Part shown: one piece after another, positions 59,765 to 64,000 of the stretch
How the letters are laid out: each line of letters starts with the position of its first letter
Position numbering within the stretch: position 1 is the first letter of the stretch
Origin: Thereva unica
Lineage: Eukaryota; Arthropoda; Insecta; Diptera; Therevidae
Length of the DNA: 64,000 nt
Reading direction: 5' to 3'
Assembly: GCA_949987705.1 (NCBI GenBank)
Contig: OX465286.1
Location: forward strand, 310,001-374,000
Program-made: the position numbers and the translations under genes
Notes under the pieces: model-generated
Told to the model about the DNA's origin: nothing
Database searches by the model: none
The model's input: the letters and a program-made list of their open reading frames with translations, nothing else

Positions 59765-61121
59765 ACCCCTTGGAATTTCTCGGTAAACTTAACTGCGCTG
59801 GATTCAGGGGAGCGAGCCCTTTCCATCGAGGCCCCTTTCATCCAAATCGGAGCACTGTAGCAAAAGTGCGAAAAATCGGGCCAAAATATTCAAAGGGGTA
59901 CCCCTTTGGATTTTTTGCGATTTGAGAAATCTCCGGGGCGGCCCTTTTTTGGGGTGGGAAATTGTTGGGGACCTCCCAGGGAGCCTGCGAATTCAATTCC
60001 ACCCCGGGCTGGCCAGTATTTCCCGAGATAATGGGCGTTCTGCAGCCCCCCTTCGGGAAATCACAAAAAAGGGGATAACTCCTTAACCCCTTGGAATTTC
60101 TCGGTAAACTTAACTGCGCTGGATTCAGGGGAACGAGCCCTTTCCATCGAGGCCCCTTTCATCCAAATCGGAGCACTGTAGCAAAAGTGCGAAAAATCGG
60201 GCCAAAATATTCAAAGGGGTACCCCTTTGGATTTTTTGCGATTTGAGAAATCTCCGGGCGGCCCTTTTGGAGGGGGTGGGGGGCGGCCCTTTTTTGGGGT
60301 GGGAAATTGTTGGGGACCTCCCAGGGAGCCTGCGAATTCAATTCCACCCCGGGCTGGCCAGTATTTCCCGAGATAATGGGCGTTCTGCAGCCCCCCTTCG
60401 GGAAATCACAAAAAAGGGGATAACTCCTTAACCCCTTGGAATTTCTCGGTAAACTTAACTGCGCTGGATTCAGGGGAACGAGCCCTTTCCATCGAGGCCC
60501 CTTTCATCCAAATCGGAGCACTGTAGCAAAAGTGCGAAAAATCGGGCCAAAATATTCAAAGGGGTACCCCTTTGGATTTTTTGCGATTTGAGAAATCTCC
60601 GGGCGGCCCTTTTGGAGGGGGTGGGGGGCGGCCCTTTTTTGGGGTGGGAAATTGTTGGGGACCTCCCAGGGAGCCTGCGAATTCAATTCCACCCCGGGCT
60701 GGCCAGTATTTCCCGAGATAATGGGCGTTCTGCAGCCCCCCTTCGGGAAATCACAAAAAAGGGGATAACTCCTTAACCCCTTGGAATTTCTCGGTAAACT
60801 TAACTGCGCTGGATTCAGGGGAACGAGCCCTTTCCATCGAGGCCCCTTTCATCCAAATCGGAGCACTGTAGCAAAAGTGCGAAAAATCGGGCCAAAATAT
60901 TCAAAGGGGTACCCCTTTGGATTTTTTGCGATTTGAGAAATCTCCGGGGCGGCCCTTTTGGAGGGGGTGGGGGGCGGCCCTTTTTTGGGGTGGGAAATTG
61001 TTGGGGACCTCCCAGGGAGCCTGCGAATTCAATTCCACCCCGGGCTGGCCAGTATTTCCCGAGATAATGGGCGTTCTGCAGCCCCCCTTCGGGAAATCAC
61101 AAAAGAGGGGACAACTCCTTA
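59765..61121 (+). repeat. One 321-bp unit, then near-identical 345-bp units
   Basis: After a 321-bp unit at 59765, the 345-bp units 60086-60430 and 60431-60775 look like a single-unit tandem duplication, both with GGGGAACGAG, CCATCGAGG and one G fewer at CCGGGCGG. The 346-bp unit at 60776 shares GGGGAACGAG and ends with GACAACTCC. Confidence 0.8.
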
Positions 61122-62405
61122 ACCCCTTGGAATTTCTCGGTAAACTTAACTGCGCTGGATTCAGGGGAGCGAGCCCTTTCCAACGAGGCCCCTTTCATCC
61201 AAATCGGAGCACTGTAGCAAAAGTGCGAAAAATCGGGCCCAAATATTCAAAGGGGTACCCCTTTGGATTTTTTGCGATTTGAGAAATCTCCGGGGCGGCC
61301 CTTTTTTGGGGTGGGAAATTGTTGGGGACCTCCCAGGGAGCCTGCGAATTCAATTCCACCCCGGGCTGGCCAGTATTTCCCGAGATAATGGGCGTTCTGC
61401 AGCCCCCCTTCGGGAAATCACAAAAGAGGGGACAACTCCTTAACCCCTTGGAATTTCTCGGTAAACTTAACTGCGCTGGATTCAGGGGAGCGAGACCTTT
61501 CCAACGAGGCCCCTTTCATCCAAATCGGAGCACTGTAGCAAAAGTGCGAAAAATCGGGCCCAAATATTCAAAGGGGTACCCCTTTGGATTTTTTGCGATT
61601 TGAGAAATCTCCGGGGCGGCCCTTTTTTGGGGTGGGAAATTGTTGGGGACCTCCCAGGGAGCCTGCGAATTCAATTCCACCCCGGGCTGGCCAGTATTTC
61701 CCGAGATAATGGGCGTTCTGCAGCCCCCCTTCGGGAAATCACAAAAGAGGGGACAACTCCTTAACCCCTTGGAATTTCTCGGTAAACTTAACTGCGCTGG
61801 ATTCAGGGGAGCGAGACCTTTCCAACGAGGCCCCTTTCATCCAAATCGGAGCACTGTAGCAAAAGTGCGAAAAATCGGGCCCAAATATTCAAAGGGGTAC
61901 CCCTTTGGATTTTTTGCGATTTGAGAAATCTCCGGGGCGGCCCTTTTTTGGGGTGGGAAATTGTTGGGGACCTCCCAGGGAGCCTGCGAATTCAATTCCA
62001 CCCCGGGCTGGCCAGTATTTCCCGAGATAATGGGCGTTCTGCAGCCCCCCTTCGGGAAATCACAAAAGAGGGGATAACTCCTTAACCCCTTGGAATTTCT
62101 CGGTAAACTTAACTGCGCTGGATTCAGGGGAGCGAGCCCTTTCCAACGAGGCCCCTTTCATCCAAATCGGAGCACTGTAGCAAAAGTGCGAAAAATCGGG
62201 CCCAAATATTCAAAGGGGTACCCCTTTGGATTTTTTGCGATTTGAGAAATCTCCGGGGCGGCCCTTTTTTGGGGTGGGAAATTGTTGGGGACCTCCCAGG
62301 GAGCCTGCGAATTCAATTCCACCCCGGGCTGGCCAGTATTTCCCGAGATAATGGGCGTTCTGCAGCCCCCCTTCGGGAAATCACAAAAGAGGGGATAACT
62401 CCTTA
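61122..62405 (+). repeat. Four consecutive 321-bp units
   Basis: Units start at 61122, 61443, 61764 and 62085, all with GGGCCCAAAT. Units 61443 and 61764 also share GAGACCTTTCC and look like a recent duplication. GACAACTCC is present at the ends of units 61122 and 61443, while units 61764 and 62085 end with GATAACTCC. Confidence 0.8.
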
Positions 62406-63739
62406 ACCCCTTGGAATTTCTCGGTAAACTTAACTGCGCTGGATTCAGGGGAGCGAGCCCTTTCCAACGAGGCCCCTTTCATCCAAATCGGAGCACTGTA
62501 GCAAAAGTGCGAAAAATCGGGCCCAAATATTCAAAGGGGTACCCCTTTGGATTTTTTGCGATTTGAGAAATCTCCGGGGCGGCCCTTTTGGAGGGGGTGG
62601 GGGGCGGCCCTTTTTTGGGGTGGGAAATTGTTGGGGACCTCCCAGGGAGCCTGCGAATTCAATTCCACCCCGGGCTGGCCAGTATTTCCCGAGATAATGG
62701 GCGTTCTGCAGCCCCCCTTCGGGAAATCACAAAAGAGGGGACAACTCCTTAACCCCTTGGAATTTCTCGGTAAACTTAACTGCGCTGGATTCAGGGGAGC
62801 GAGACCTTTCCAACGAGGCCCCTTTCATCCAAATCGGAGCATTGTAGCAAAAGTGCGAAAAATCGGGCCCAAATATTCAAAGGGGTACCCCTTTGGATTT
62901 TTTGCGATTTGAGAAATCTCCGGGGCGGCCCTTTTTTGGGGTGGGAAATTGTTGGGGACCTCCCAGGGAGCCTGCGAATTCAATTCCACCCCGGGCTGGC
63001 CAGTATTTCCCGAGATAATGGGCGTTCTGCAGCCCCCCTTCGGGAAATCACAAAAGAGGGGATAACTCCTTAACCCCTTGGAATTTCTCGGTAAACTTAA
63101 CTGCGCTGGATTCAGGGGAGCGAGCCCTTTCCAACGAGGCCCCTTTCATCCAAATCGGAGCACTGTAGCAAAAGTGCGAAAAATCGGGCCCAAATATTCA
63201 AAGGGGTACCCCTTTGGATTTTTTGCGATTTGAGAAATCTCCGGGGCGGCCCTTTTGGAGGGGGTGGGGGGCGGCCCTTTTTTGGGGTGGGAAATTGTTG
63301 GGGACCTCCCAGGGAGCCTGCGAATTCAATTCCACCCCGGGCTGGCCAGTATTTCCCGAGATAATGGGCGTTCTGCAGCCCCCCTTCGGGAAATCACAAA
63401 AGAGGGGACAACTCCTTAACCCCTTGGAATTTCTCGGTAAACTTAACTGCGCTGGATTCAGGGGAGCGAGACCTTTCCAACGAGGCCCCTTTCATCCAAA
63501 TCGGAGCACTGTAGCAAAAGTGCGAAAAATCGGGCCCAAATATTCAAAGGGGTACCCCTTTGGATTTTTTGCGATTTGAGAAATCTCCGGGGCGGCCCTT
63601 TTTTGGGGTGGGAAATTGTTGGGGACCTCCCAGGGAGCCTGCGAATTCAATTCCACCCCGGGCTGGCCAGTATTTCCCGAGATAATGGGCGTTCTGCAGC
63701 CCCCCTTCGGGAAATCACAAAAGAGGGGATAACTCCTTA
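62406..63739 (+). repeat. 667-bp dimer repeated twice (second locus)
   Basis: The 346-bp plus 321-bp pair recurs at 62406-63072 and 63073-63739, with GACAACTCC ending the long unit and GAGACCTTTCC plus GGGCCCAAAT in the short one. It matches the dimer at 55694-56360, about 6.7-7.4 kb to the left. GCATTGTAGC near 62842 is private. Confidence 0.85.
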
Positions 63740-64000
63740 ACCCCTTGGAATTTCTCGGTAAACTTAACTGCGCTGGATTCAGGGGAGCGAGCCCTTTCCA
63801 ACGAGGCCCCTTTCATCCAAATCGGAGCACTGTAGCAAAAGTGCGAAAAATCGGGCCCAAATATTCAAAGGGGTACCCCTTTGGATTTTTTGCGATTTGA
63901 GAAATCTCCGGGGCGGCCCTTTTGGAGGGGGTGGGGGGCGGCCCTTTTTTGGGGTGGGAAATTGTTGGGGGCCTCCCAGGGAGCCTGCGAATTCAATTCC
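63740..64000 (+). repeat. Partial unit at the right window edge
   Basis: The first 261 bases of an insertion-bearing unit, cut by the window end just after GAATTCAATTCC. A private GGGGGCCTCCC replaces GGGGACCTCCC near 63971. The array evidently continues to the right. Confidence 0.9.

Larger units (their letters stand above)
1..64000 (+). repeat. Satellite DNA array, 321-bp unit with 344-347-bp variants
   Basis: The same unit repeats head to tail across the entire window with no interruption. Unit starts phased on ACCCCTTGG fall at 1, 322, 643, 964 and so on, to 63740, which gives 195 starts. Units are 319-328 bp up to 29850; from there 321-bp units mix with units of 344-347 bp. All are in one orientation. 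Nothing outside the repeat was seen: no unique gap, no transposon and no gene. The perfect tandem order and the local sharing of variants fit concerted evolution by unequal exchange or conversion, as in eukaryotic satellites (inference). The species and family are not recognised. Both array ends lie outside the window. Confidence 0.97.
29851..64000 (+). repeat. Right domain: mixed 321-bp and 344-347-bp units
   Basis: Of about 102 unit starts here, 61 carry a 23-26 bp G-rich insertion next to the T/G tract. All of them have GGGCG at the PstI region. Further domain-wide markers are CACAAAAAAGG (versus CACAAAAGAGG), CCATCGAGG (versus CCAACGAGG), GTACCTC, CTCCCTAACC (versus CTCCTTAACC), GGGCCCAAAT and GACAACTCC. 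These markers travel in blocks and define higher-order repeats. No gene or non-repeat sequence is present. Confidence 0.92.

Noticed and set aside
1..64000. CRISPR array
   Set aside because: The repeat is contiguous with no unique spacers, and the unit is ten times too long.
1..64000. Ribosomal gene spacer repeats, 5S arrays, telomere repeats or transposon arrays
   Set aside because: No rRNA-like segment, no TTAGGG/TTTAGGG-type runs, no terminal repeats and no transposase or reverse-transcriptase frame were seen.

Overview
The whole 64-kb window is one tandem satellite DNA array. I found no unique sequence, no protein-coding gene, no RNA gene and no transposon. Phasing on the recurring ACCCCTTGG motif, I placed 195 unit starts (194 complete units plus a 261-bp partial unit at the right edge). 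The basic unit is 321 bp. All units lie in the same orientation and neighbours are usually nearly identical. A long, highly homogenised array of this kind points to heterochromatin of a eukaryotic nuclear genome, such as centromere, pericentromere or a heterochromatic block, read through in a long-read assembly. I cannot name the species or recognise the satellite family.

Layout. (1) 1-3220: ten left-edge units, the most heterogeneous, some with pure G tracts of 10-16 bases and with the variant GGGCATTCTGCAG. (2) 3221-29850: 83 units of about 321 bp. GCGCG and GGGCG variants are interspersed, and several diagnostic variants (GTGTACC, TATATCCC, TATTTCACG, and a central TA-to-AT swap in the palindrome) are local or dispersed. 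(3) 29851-64000: about 102 units, 61 of which carry a 23-26 bp G-rich insertion/duplication that lengthens the unit to 344-347 bp. Here 321-bp and long units alternate in patterns that form higher-order repeats (HORs): 1306 bp x2 (39950-42561), 1976 bp x2 (44217-48168), 667-bp dimers and 691-bp dimers.

Inside each unit the notable elements are: a perfect 18-bp palindrome within a larger imperfect hairpin; a minus-strand motif matching 13 of 17 positions of the mammalian CENP-B box but only 6 of its 9 essential bases; a G-rich tract with possible G-quadruplex potential; and single EcoRI, SmaI, PstI and KpnI sites that would give 321-bp ladders. Open frames of 60-125 codons recur with the repeat and are not genes.
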